From NCBI RefSeq assembly GCF_000150275.1, contig NW_002060965.1, positions 4,923-68,922 of the forward strand: a DNA stretch of 64,000 bases. Reading direction: 5' to 3'. The position numbers were made by a program, and so were the translations under genes. Origin of the DNA: Trichoplax adhaerens. Its lineage: Eukaryota > Placozoa > Uniplacotomia > Trichoplacea > Trichoplacidae. The notes below the pieces were generated by a model. The model did not search any database and was not told the origin of the DNA. It saw only the letters and a list, made by a program, of their open reading frames with translations. Below are positions 39,259 to 50,999 of this stretch, piece by piece (the stretch's first letter is position 1; every line of letters starts with the position of its first letter).

Positions 39259-40538
39259 AATTTTATTTTGTAATTTTATAGATTGTAAAATGTCATTCTT
39301 CGTAACGTGGCTTTATAATATTTTGTGCTGTATATTAAGATGTCTATGTTATATTTTGTGCTGCTTGTGAAATCTTGCGTTCAAATGGGAAACTTGGAGA
39401 TGTTTATGGTATATGACAGTCTCGATAGTGTTATTTTACTATATAGTGCGATATATAGTCTATATTTTAGTTATTTTTTATATACTAATTATAACATTTT
39501 TTTTATATGTATATTACAAGATAAGGCATAATTAACAAAGCCATGGCTAGTAATATGGAATATGTATATCAAATGACTAAACTTGATAAATTTAACAGTT
39601 ACACGAGTGCATAATGATCACAATTTATTACTTACAGTAGGAATCACTGAAGTTATAATATACTAGAATAAATTATATATTGCACTGTAGCTATGATCTA
39701 ACAGATTGCATCGACATGCGACAAGTGGCTATAAAGCATCCGCAGCTAAAATTTTTGAATCTCTAAGATGCGCTTTAAATGGTGTATATTATCTTACATT
39801 GACTACAGTATTTTAAAATCGGATTTGAGACCTTCAATAAAATACTTCTGGCATTTATTAATCATTCATGACCACCCCCGTGTAGATTGTTACATGAAAT
39901 GTTCTTTTTAGCTTAAGCCCATTCGTGATTTGTCGTTCCTAACGAAACAAATTACTGCTTGTATTTCCATTCTTTAATTGCTCTTTGTGATGTGCCTACT
40001 TAAAAAATTGATTTGAAGCCAGATGTTTGTGAAAGTAACAATATCGAATCGCCTTATAAGCAAGCCGTGTATCCTTTCCATAAATTGATGAAAAATTTTA
40101 AAAAATAAAGGTCCAGTGTAGCTTTAGCTATTTCCTGTTGATAGTTTCAAATAGAACTATAAAAATGCTTGTAAATGGATGCAATTAAAAGGTAATAAAT
40201 TGTGAGCAATTTAATCTAGCTCTTTCACCAAGAAGGCACTCGATGCAGTAAACTGCGGATATTGGCGATAAATAAATTCCGAAATTATTCAAATACATCA
40301 GAAAGCTGATCATAAAAGCTTAAAGATAAGCTTATAATTATATAATCAATGATCGTATTTTCACCCTTCCATATGATTGTTGCAATAACTATAGCGAGAC
40401 TATTTCTGCTATTTAAATGTTCCTGCAAGCAATATTTTGCTGGTGATTTGAAAAGTATCGTAGCTCAAGCATTACTGGAAGGTGTTGGCCATTGCGTTGC
40501 TATGGAGCTACATATTTCCGTATCTCGTAGAGTCTACG
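39259..40538. other. Spacer upstream of adaptor D
   Basis: No supported exon. The open frames at 39325-39531 and 40349-40552 are hydrophobic or Cys-containing but have no homologue in the window and no clear splice signals. Confidence 0.4.
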
Positions 40539-40553
40539 CTACGATCACATGAT
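40539..40553. promoter_or_regulatory. CTACGATCACATGAT element upstream of adaptor D
   Basis: The 15-base word is identical to 30351-30365 upstream of ROCO-C and contains the E-box-like CACATG core. It lies about 800 bases upstream of the D start codon. Conservation between two otherwise unlike upstream regions suggests a shared control site; binding factor unknown. Confidence 0.4.
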
Positions 40554-41356
40554 TGAATTTATATCACCTAGGTTAGGGTTCTAATGATTTGAGATACTTG
40601 ATGGAATAGTTTACCAATCGTAGGGTAGGACTACTTTAAGAGAACCTTTTCTTTAGTAGTCCTAGGTCTGGACAAGGACTACTAAAAAGAAAGAGACGAG
40701 GCAGGAAACAACCACGTAGTAAAATAATGTGGAGGCTTATCATTATTTTCGTCATTATACTATACGCTACCGATGAAGCCGTATACCATAGTGTAGTAGT
40801 TTCAGCTAATTACAGTAGTAATTGAAGTAAGGTAGTATTAATAAGTAGAATAGTTTACTATACTATAATCTTGTGTCACGTTATTAGAGATTTGTTAAAT
40901 TTCAATAACTCAGATTTTTGAGTTCGACGATTGCGAACCTAAGGGGTTGCAAAACCCAAGCACTGCATATAGTGAACAAAACCAACTTAGCAGGCTAATA
41001 GCAGCTAATTTGCATACCAATCACTGGCAGTATAGTGTGCCGTTACAGACATGTGATACACTTAAAATAACTATTAAAATAATGTCCCTTCTCTTTCTTC
41101 TAATAATCTTTAGTCTGGGCTAGGGTTCAACATTTGGCTCGATTCGTCTAATTCGACATTCAGTACTATTCGATCCGATTCGAGAGTTTGCACACTGTCT
41201 AGGCTCCTAATATCGGTATCGAAACGGCCGAATTACAGGAAATCAGCGGCTGATTTGCTTAATTTGTATTTTAATCAAGATAGAAATTATCCTTGTTGTT
41301 GTCCGTTAACTGTCCTAAAATTTCAAGATAGTTGTAATCGATATTAAACTGCGATT

Positions 41357-44300
41357 ATGGATCAAGAGCAACGTCAAGCTATCCTCGATCATTGGCATAC
41401 ACTAGCCGAATCGATGCCCAGTAATGATATGACAAATAGTCTAATTACAGAAGGAATACTCTCGCCAAATGATTTACAGGAAATTAATGCCAAAGAAACT
41501 GAAAACAAGAAGAATACTACCATTTTGACTAAAATTTTAGCCTCAGTATCGCCTGATTGCTATGCCATCTTTATTGATGCTTTGAGACAGATTCCCAATA
41601 AGAACAGCCGATTAGCAGACATGATTGAAAGCCGTTTTAAGAAACAAGCTTCCGCTGATTATAGAAGCGACGCTAGTAAATCGAAGAATTTATCAAGTGC
41701 TCATAAACGACAAACAGTAGATCAGTTAGGTAAGGAAATAAAGTAGTAACGGCAGTTTTTCTCATTGTAAAGCGATTAAATTACTCAATTAGTGTGTTAA
41801 TATGAAAGTATAACTTATAAAAATTCGAGCCTAGTCTCATTGCAGGACTAGTTACTATAGATAAGTACATTAGAACCAGCGCTATTAAAATTGAACATTT
41901 CTTTACTTCGAACTTAATTTTGGGGTTATACCGTAACCATGGACTACCATTTGTGCATATGAACGCATATACACTGTTTTATTTGTTTGACTCACCGGCA
42001 TCCATTAGATATAAAATTGATTGATTTCATCGATAAAGATAGTGGTAGTAGGCATTGTAACCTGTAACTGACGATTATGAAACAACTGTAATATTTTAAA
42101 TCAGTTTTAAGGAACAAATTTCGCTTTTCGCTGTATTTAAAATCATCAGCACTCTAAATCGGCCAATGAATCTCGTTGAACTTAAGATTCGTAATTCTGC
42201 TACGGTTTCAATAGAATTTGTTAATTACTCGTGTAAATGGCACCGTGCATGCAGTAAATATGACTGATCTCTCTAGCTATCCCTAATATACTGTACGGAT
42301 ACATTAACATTGAGCTATAGATACTACCTATTTCCGCTAATTAGATTAAAACTCAGCTATAGCTTTATTAATTGACTTAGAAAAATAATGAAATCGAAGG
42401 CTACTATCAATATTAAAACTTTAAAACATGTACCAGAAGCACCAGTTTACATCAAATAGATTTTGCGCAATTTTTGTTAACCGTTACCTCTTAATAAGTA
42501 TGAAAATTTCTAGCATTTGCGTGAGTAACAGGAAATTAATCATAAATGAATAAGATTATCCCAAATAATTACGGATCCCCGACTACCCACACCTATAGCA
42601 TACAGCGCTTATCTTAAATACGATCGTTTGTAATTAAAATTAACGCAAAAGAGAAACAGGTAAAGCTTTTGTCAAATTTGTAACTTTTCTCGAACTCAAA
42701 CACTTAATTAATATTTTAGATAAGCTACCGAAAAAATGCTCAAGATCAATGACTCAAGAGCATCGTAAAATGTTAATAGACAAACGTATATTACTTACTC
42801 AAAAATGTCAGGATCAAATCTTACCGATATATGAATATTTACTTGGAACGAATGTAATAACATCATACCATAAACAAACAATCGAATCTAAATCGACGGC
42901 TTTTGAGTAAGGAATTTTTATACAGTACATGTTCAATAACTGTTAATCAATATTCTATTCTAATATACAATGTCAAGCTAAATTACTAGTTTGCTTATTT
43001 ACTGCAAGAATGAATTTTGTAGTTAGAGAGCAGTTATCGTAATTGTTAAATTTTTTTTAACAGAAAAGTTTGCACTTTATTGGATATTCTGCCTGAACGT
43101 GGCGATAGAGCCTTTGATGAGTTTTGCAAAGCTTTAACAAATTTTAAAATAACCGTAGAAAACTTCAATACTGGTAAGCATTAAAGTTTACGAATAGGCC
43201 TAACGATTAAAACTGAACGATATGATACATGATTATCCTATTTTCTGATAGAAATAACAATAAAGTGATCAGAGTAGAAAATAGTACGATAACTACGTAA
43301 TGAATTTAGATTTTCAATTAATAGTTTCATTATACTCAACTAAATCAATAGTTGGTAATTTCAGATTATTACGTACAGTTTTCGTAATTTAGTAAGTACA
43401 GCTTTTTTCGAAACTTGAGCTCTATAGAGTACGATGCGCTTACTGAATAGAAATTGCTATCATTTATTTTTCAATTAATTTATCAGGCAAACAATTATCT
43501 TTGCTAATATCGATATTACATTGCACAACTACGACATTCATTTAAAACGTAATTTAGTTACATTACTTCGCAGTATATGATGAATTCGATATGAAGCCAT
43601 TTCTTTGCTTCACCTTTTATTTGTAAGCAGCCATTAATAATCATTAATTTAACAATTGTGAATCTTATTCAAATCAAAAGGGGTTGATTTTGAAGACACT
43701 CGAAAAGACACAGGTACTTCTATTTAAAGAAACAATTTGATATTTTCCGGAATTCTTTGTAATTTTATAAACATAACAGTGCTTATTTTACGGTAAGCTC
43801 GATAATATTCAGCTATAATAGGGTCTCTTATAGTCAAAATAGAGGAACCAAATAGAAATATATAATATTCTAAATCTGTTTCTTTAGCAAGAGAATAGTC
43901 ATTAAATTTATGAAAAGACCATGCCTTTCTAAATCACTTACGATTGAAAGATATTCACATCATTACTTCATCAAATTGAATTAGAAGTGAATAAAAAAAT
44001 TTTTATCTATACTAATATATATACCTTACGAATTAGAAAGGGATAGATTGAAATTCAGTGCAAAGAATTACTGTTTGCTGATAGAATTTACTTATCTATT
44101 TTAGACAAGATTTCAATTGTAGAGTCTAAAAATTGAGCTAGTGAATTACATGCCTTGATTGTTATGACCACAATTACTTGTAATATAGTCGACATTGAAT
44201 CAAAAAGTGAAAATTGATAGTATGAAGATGTTGTTTCTATAATGCTTTATCGTTATGAATTTTTGTTGATGATAGTGGTTGATTTTATGCAAATATAATA

Positions 44301-44887
44301 ATGAAAGAATTATCATTTTTAGATATTACCCGGTACATAGTCAGCACTAGATCAGAAATGGCAAACCGACAGAAACAAGGTATTCAGTAATTATTCACAA
44401 AAGCAGAATATTATAGAAGTAAGAGAATGCTAGTTATTATACTTATGATGATATGAAGATTATAAAATTTGTTAAGTTTAGATGTTACTCAGCAAGGATC
44501 TGACAGTGGATTAATACATGCAAACCAGCAGGATGAAGATGGTATGTAGTAGCTACTAGTAAAGAATGTAATAAAGGAATTTTGTAGATACTAGCCATTG
44601 ACTTGGAACCTATGTGATGCAATTTACAATATCTAGATATTTCTCAATACTTTTTTGATGTGGCGGAACATCTGGAAGAGGACTGGATTAACTTAAAATT
44701 AAAATTAGATAATGCTGGAAAAATTGAAATCAAGAACATTCAAGACAAATATAAGAAAAATTATGATCAGGCCTATGAATTTTTAGAGCAATGGTTAATA
44801 ATTTATGGCGAAAATGCAACAAAAAAGCGATTAATCGGAGCATTGAAAGCCATACAAAGAAAAGATATAGCAGATAAAATAAAATAA
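41357..44887 (+). CDS. Adaptor D: CARD-CARD-linker-Death protein without GTPase
   Basis: Seven exons, 41357-41729, 42720-42906, 43064-43173, 43681-43713, 44323-44379, 44482-44541 and 44637-44887, give 356 residues. All junctions are phase 1 except the one inside CARD2 (phase 2), the same place and the same 110-base second exon as CARD2 of ROCO-A. CARD1 spans residues about 1-95 (MDQEQRQAILDHWHTLAESM, then LITEGILSPNDLQEI and ILASVSPDCYAIF). CARD2 spans about 135-220 (QILPIYEYLLGTNVITSY, then LLDILPERGDRAFDEFCKAL). Residues 224-273 come from linker micro-exons, and 276-356 form the Death domain (YFFDVAEHLEEDWINL...FLEQWLIIYG) ending in TAA. It could bridge CARD partners to Death partners such as the ROCO proteins nearby. 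Domain calls and splice phases agree throughout; partners are inferred. Confidence 0.83.
43344..43773. repeat. Near-identical 430-base repeat, right copy (in adaptor D)
   Basis: Pairs with 38830-39258. It includes the 33-base micro-exon 43681-43713 (GVDFEDTRKDT) with its AAG acceptor and GTACTT donor, plus about 340 bases of the intron before it. Confidence 0.88.
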
Positions 44888-47494
44888 GTTCTTGATTCGT
44901 TGTCCTTTACAATATTGAAACAGTCTCGCATAAAGTTTTTTACAGAATCTCACAGAAGCTCATTATATAATCTCTATCTATTTTATTTTGATATTATATA
45001 TTTCATTGTACGTAGTACGCTTCAAGAGCTCTTACGGTATCTGAAACTATTCTCTTTATAAAGATGATAGTACTAGATTGCACCTAAATATTGACTAATA
45101 CAATCTCAATTATCGTTAATAACATGTAGAATTTCTACGTAAGAAAAGCAGTAATCGTTCTTCTTGGATAAAGAATAACTTATCCGATATTGGTTAACTA
45201 GCTAGGATATTAGAGATATCAGTAGTTATGATCACCCTTAAACTTAGTAGATCACATTTGTTGCAGACGAAAGTATATATTGGTCAAGAGCTCCATGTAC
45301 TTTGTAAACAAATCAATTTGAGATGAAATTGTGTATGATGAGCAGTATCGAAACATAGTTAAAGCTATTTTATTACGCGCATAGTCATTAAATCGTCAAA
45401 TAAACTAAAAAATTTTCGAATACAGAATTAGGACAATTTACCGCATTATTTCTTGTATTAACATGCTGCATGAAGCATTTTCTCTCAAAAAGAGTGCTTT
45501 GTGCAGAATTAATAATTTAAATTTCTTATATCGTTATATTAGAAACCAGATATATAATACTATTACATAATAGAATTTATTTCCAATTATCTACTATAAT
45601 TGCTAGTAATCAAGTTCACATAGTATGCTTTTTGAAGTAAGCATAGAATTAAAATCTTAGCTTATACCTAAGTAATGAACTATAGTACTGAAAAATTTAG
45701 TTACTAACTTGTTCTTTTACTTCAGAATATAATTGTTAATAAATAAGGAGTCCACACATTTATCTGTAGAAGCAGTTACTGTATCTATATCTCGTGGATC
45801 TCTCGTAGACCAACCAGAAAACAATCTTGCTAACGAAAACAACTGTTGAGAACTTCCCTGTAATTATCCGATCATTATCTTCTACGAAATACTATTAAAT
45901 ATCAGCCTTTCTGTACTATAGCAACAAAGAATTTTATGGTCTTACAAATGAATACAAGAACAATATTATTTATGCTCAATTTTCAATTATATCAAATTTT
46001 TACAAATTCGATCTAAATAAACAACTATAGAGGAAAAAATGTTATGAATTCCGAGAAAACTGATAATAGTAAAACAAAAAACAAATATCATCATTCAGTC
46101 ATATAACAACAAGTTCATGATTCTTTATGTCTATTTAATCTTCTATGTATTTAATTAGTAACGATTAGCAATTTTAATAAATGTAACTGTGGCTGATTAA
46201 TTTGCTACATCTATTATCTACTTTCATGGATAGAACTCAAACTAGCAAAATCACCAATTAAAAAAATCCCTGTAGTTTAGCAAGAAGAAGAAAACTAAAA
46301 GCTAAATAACGTCCTACATAATAGCACTGAAAGTACTTTAGCTCATGCCAACACTTGCCTAATAATCTTCACTTTCCACAGTAGATTCTAAATAATTAGT
46401 CATTTTAAAGTTTAATCTTCTGTTATACGGTATTCAAATCTAAATATCGGCATTGATAGAATGCAATTTTTTCAATTACATTAGGAAGGATTACATCTTT
46501 CTTTAATTTAAGACCGGTTATGCTAACTCTAGAATATAGAATGTATTTTGAGAGAACTTCAAGCGCAAAAAATCCGGTCGCCATAAATATTTTACACACG
46601 CGAATATAAATTAAAATTTAAAATTGACTGTAATATCATACCCAAATTCTTACTAGATTTATGCAGTCTGTGTCTTATAAATAAAAATATAATTTAAATG
46701 GAAAATAGTTCTAGAAAATAGACAGATTGCAGCTATCGTACCACATAAATTTTCTAAATGGCATAACAGTAGTTAATTGATAGAGCGAGTCACTTTAAAT
46801 TTTCAAGATATACTTTATCTACAAAGGGCGATCATTACAGCGATTGTAGAAATTTTATCTTCCCATAGGTTCTATTGAATATGTAACAATTTATCAATAG
46901 CTTGTTAAAATAAAGCCTTGCGCTTTTGAAAGCAAATAATCAAACATAGTACAATTAATTGATTTCGATTAATCTGAAATATAAACATAGTCTAGGCAGA
47001 TATCGTCCGTATGCAAATATATTTTATCGACAATCACATCAAATCGAAATAGTATCCGTAGAGAATGCGTCTATAATTATACTTAAGCTATTCTACTTAG
47101 GTACTGAGGTTGATTTTATAACATGCAATACAAGTTGCTAATTACCTATCGATTGAACTGAGTTTACCGCCATAATTTACATTTATTCAAGAAATTACTC
47201 ATTTTTGGCATAGTGCATCATTAAGGTTGAGTGAGAAATTTCACCCAATGTCTTTACCAACGTATCATTTATCCGTTAGTATAATTTGAGACTTTTATAC
47301 TATTATTGAGTAAACAATTTTATTTACACGATTCTCCAGCTAATGCCTGTGCTGAGTCCCGCGAATGGAGAGTATTAGCCTATAATTACATGAAATGGAA
47401 AATAAAATCCTAACATATCGACTTATCCTCGTCCATCGAATCCACGTATATCACATTGATAATATAATTAATGGTACAGTATAGTCCTTGACCT
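44888..47494. other. Spacer between adaptors D and E
   Basis: Convergent 3' region. No exon or structured element supported; the frame at 46959-47141 is short and unrelated to anything recognisable. Confidence 0.45.
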
Positions 47495-47770
47495 GTACAA
47501 GATGAGAATTTACAGCTCCGTAAAAAACAAAGTAATCATCTTGCAATGATCTGGCAAATTACAGCACAATATTAAGTTGAAATATCACAAAAACGAATGG
47601 AGAATCTGCTTGACGAAGATCATTAATGATACGTTATAGTTTCATCATCTAGACAACATAGGAACTTACAGCTTTGTAAGAATTAAAGTAATCTTGAAAC
47701 GATTCTACAAATTGCAGCACAACATTAAGTTGAAATACCACCGAAACGAATAGAGTAAAACATCTAGCAT
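47495..47770. repeat. Two-copy direct repeat, about 160 bases apart
   Basis: The segment near 47505-47612 recurs near 47662-47762. Shared landmarks are a TTACAGCT word, then AAAGTAATC, a CAAATT.CAGCACAA stretch and TTAAGTTGAAATA, followed by CGAATGGAG or CGAATAGAG. Moderately diverged; no coding frame. Confidence 0.6.
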
Positions 47771-48220
47771 CACTTAGATTATGATAATTGTACAAAATTT
47801 AAATACCGATCAACTGCGGTGTCCTGTCTTTACTATATCAAACACGTTCACAGGGAAGGCTAACATATACGAAAAACATGACAATTAAAGTCATCTGAAA
47901 TATTTGTGATTACCAATGTTTTCTAAAATTGAAACGTTATACCGATGGAATGTACTTTCATCATCAATTCCATGGCCAATCGTACTAATGATTGATCAGC
48001 AAAGATATTTATGAAAGACTTTTAAGCTACACCACTTGAGCCTTCAATATATCGCTATTAATATAATCGTTCGAAATGGGCTATCCTAATTCTTCTTGGA
48101 AGAGAGGTAATTGTGGTACTGACTTTACAAAATGGATATACAGTACAGTAAGCATATCGCTCCATCTCATTGACTGGAATAGAGTAGTGTCATGGTTGAA
48201 GTTGTTGCTATTGCTAATAA

Positions 48221-50564
48221 TTAACTACTCATATTAATCTGCGAGACAAGTCTTGCATTGCTTAATTGATCTAATCTCTCAGCAATGGCTCCCAAACCTG
48301 CTGATATCAAAGCATTCATGAGGAAGCCAACATAAGCATTTTGTGGTTGAGTTTCTTTCCAATAATGAAGCATTGCAAAGCAACGTTGATCTGTAGTAGT
48401 TTGATCCACTTCTATTTTTTTCAAATCCTCAAACTCTAGATTTAATTGAATTCCAACATCCTTCCAATCAGTTCCAATGCTTCCGTAAATATCTCTAAAA
48501 AAGCATTTCACTGAAGTACAATTAATTTGCAGTTAAAATAATGCCCTTAATAACGTTATAATCCATGTAATATGAGAATGTTTGATTAAGATAAAAGGTA
48601 ATGGAAGAGATGTTTATCTCATTGGATACAGACAAGATTAGTAAATAGTGAGGTAGATACACTTAAGTGTAGTCTTTCATCATGGTAAGCCTCTTAACAA
48701 CGACTAACAGCACGTTCTACTTTTAAAATAGAGTATAGCAAGAATTGTCTTTTATCGCATACAGACGAGACTAGTTAAGAGTTATGTGTAGTCCTTAATT
48801 GTGGTAAGCCTGCAAACACCAAGTCACTATTCAAAAATAGAGTACTCGTATAACAAGAATTGTCTTGTATAGCATACAGACAAGACTAGCCCAGAGTTAT
48901 ATGTAGTCCTTGATTATGGTAAGCCTACAAACACCAAGTTACTACTCAAAAATAGAGAACTCGTATAACAAAAATTGTCTTTTATCGCATGCAGACAAGA
49001 CTAGCCAAGAGTTATGTGTAGTCCTTGATTGTGGTAAGCCTACAAACACCAAGTAACTACTCAAAAATAGAGTATAACAAGAATTGTCTTCTATCGCATA
49101 TAGACTTATGTGTAGTCCTTGATTGTGGTAAGCCTACTAACGCCAAGTAACTACTTAAAAGTAGAGCACAGAAAGATTTACTGGATTGCCATCTGTAGCC
49201 TGCAGACAAAACTCGTCAAGGGTGGTAGATAGTTATGTGCAATCCTTCATTCTTGAAGCCTATGAACGACTACTTATAGCATGGAACTACTTTTAAAAAC
49301 AGAGTAGAACAAGATTTACCGGGTTGTCTGCTATCGTATACAGACAAGACTAGTTTAGAGTGAGGTAGACAGAGTTGTAGGTAGAGATTTATTGTGGTAA
49401 GTCTATCAACACCAAGTAATTACTTAAAAAATAGACTACAGAAGCATTTACCGGATTGTTATCTGTAGCGTAAAGACAAGAGTCACAAGACTCATTAGAG
49501 AGGTAGTTAGAGTTATGTTTAGTCCTCGATGATTGTAAGCCTATTAGCGACTACGATCAGCATGGAACTACTTCAAAAATAGAGTACAGTAAACTTTACC
49601 GGATTGTCGAAGATGCGAAGCCGTATTCTCTTGATAGTCGAAATCTTCATCACCACTTTCTTCAGACTCTTCTATAACAGCCATATAGAAGACAGGAGTA
49701 AGTTAGAAATAGAGCAAAGACATCGTATTACAACTATTATGGTGTGAATAATAAATGCTTTGGTTCAAAGTTTGAAGGAGACAACAAAGTGATTCCATTA
49801 TTCACTGCAGTCATCTTCTTTTCAACTGTTGGGGTAAACTATACCATTTTGAATTTGAATTTTTTTACGTATTATTCTGCCACCACAACTTTACTAATAA
49901 AAATGATAAATTGCTATCAAAGACGTACAACGCTTCTATATTATTATGGCTGATTATGCCTCCTACTTTACACAAGCATTGAATGTAGGTGAAAGACAGT
50001 CATAGCCTGTGCTTTTACCATTTTTATATACTGTCTATCAACGGACTGCTGATTCCATCAAATGCATTTCATGTACTGAATTAACACTACTGTATTTATC
50101 TCTGGATGCTAAGATCTACTGTAGTCTACTAGGAAAGTCGTTTTATGCTATTCTAGTACTTGATCCATCTCGAGTGTCCTGTCTGACGGTGCTCATTTAC
50201 CTGATGGCATCCTGGCGTCCACTTCCAACTGAGTTGCTAAATCTCTTAGTCCTGCTCGCCTAATTGCGTTGACAATCTTGTGAAAATCCGATTCAAATTT
50301 TCTCAATAAAAACAAGGTGACAAATTTGGTGACCACTTCTGGCATAGGCTGTTGTTGACTACAACGCAAGAGGCCTTCCTTTTCTAAACTAGTGACCACT
50401 TTATCAGCTAAAAGGTGAGTTAGCATAACAGAAAGGCGTTCTTGAGTTAAACTACTCCTTAAACTGGCTAAATTTTGACGTAAAGCAAGGCCTTTATAGC
50501 TCGATTGGTCCATCAGATAGGTAAAATTGCGATGATTGTGTGCTTTGGAAGCAATCTCGGCCAT
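48221..50564 (-). CDS. Adaptor E: CARD-linker-Death protein (RAIDD-like order)
   Basis: Supported exons are 50564-50201 (CARD), 49671-49600 (acidic linker, EESEESGDEDFDYQENTASH) and 48510-48221 (Death, ending in TAA). Two further 30-base micro-exons, 49349-49320 and 49211-49182, fit the phase and splice rules but are less sure. With all five the protein has 261 residues; every junction is phase 1. The CARD lies at about residues 30-115 (LSVMLTHLLADKVVTSLEKE, then VTLFLLRKFESDFHKIVNAI). The Death domain reads YGSIGTDWKDVGIQLNLEF and continues with HYWKETQPQNAYVGFLMNAL. The order CARD-Death without other domains is that of vertebrate CRADD/RAIDD; direct orthology is not claimed. The 10-residue micro-exons come from a tandem repeat, so the linker length may vary between alleles or transcripts. 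Confidence 0.77.
48630..49620. repeat. Minisatellite of about eight units (100-150 bases) inside adaptor E
   Basis: Successive units share a GTGGTAAGCCTA word, an AACACCAAGTAACTAC word, an AAAAATAGAGTA word and an ATTGTCTTTTATCGCATACA-type end followed by GACAAGACTAG. Boundaries lie near 48630, 48776, 48890, 49006, 49106, 49221, 49351 and 49501. Units to the right (from about 49106) carry a TTTACCGGATTG stretch: on the minus strand a GGTAAA splice donor at the end of a 10-codon micro-exon. Units 1-4 have lost that donor. The more uniform left units look more recently amplified. Confidence 0.8.
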
Positions 50565-50999
50565 GTTGCTTTTCAGTAAGCCGATCCAAGGCGATCAAGA
50601 TTTAAAAGTGAGATTTTGCAATCCACAACTAGTGGCACAAACAGTCTTTTGAAATATTCAATGGGTAAGGAGGAAAACAACTGGCTAGCAAAGGTTTATG
50701 AGCACTTGGAATGGAAGACTTTAATTAATGATGGCCAATTCGACGAAGGCTTCCAACTCTCTCGTATGGGCTGTATGTAGTCTAGAACGGCAGCGCTAAG
50801 GCTGTTATTAATGACTGCTCACGAGTGATTGTTAGTAGAAACAGTATGCCGCTAAGTACTATATTGAGCACAATATAGCGGTTGAATACGGCAAGAGCAC
50901 TTTATTGAAGGCGTTCTCTTACTTTCCGTATACTGTCATGGCTGTCTCGACTTCTTCATCATCAGTTTTAATCGACTATTTTAAATTAACGAGCTTGTC
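50565..50999. other. Upstream region of adaptor E
   Basis: No exon. It should hold the promoter of the minus-strand gene starting at 50564; I see no copy of the ATCACATGAT element here. Confidence 0.35.

Noticed and set aside
40349-40552. Possible first exon for adaptor D with a hydrophobic start
   Set aside because: The CARD exon at 41357 has its own Met and does not begin after an acceptor in a matching phase; no evidence links the two.
48630-49620. Regular repeat array that could suggest CRISPR
   Set aside because: The units vary throughout, there is no constant repeat with unique spacers, the host is clearly eukaryotic, and the units lie in introns of a CARD-Death gene.
50009-50263. 84-codon plus-strand frame
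   Set aside because: Its end overlaps the CARD exon of adaptor E on the other strand, and the remainder shows no domain.
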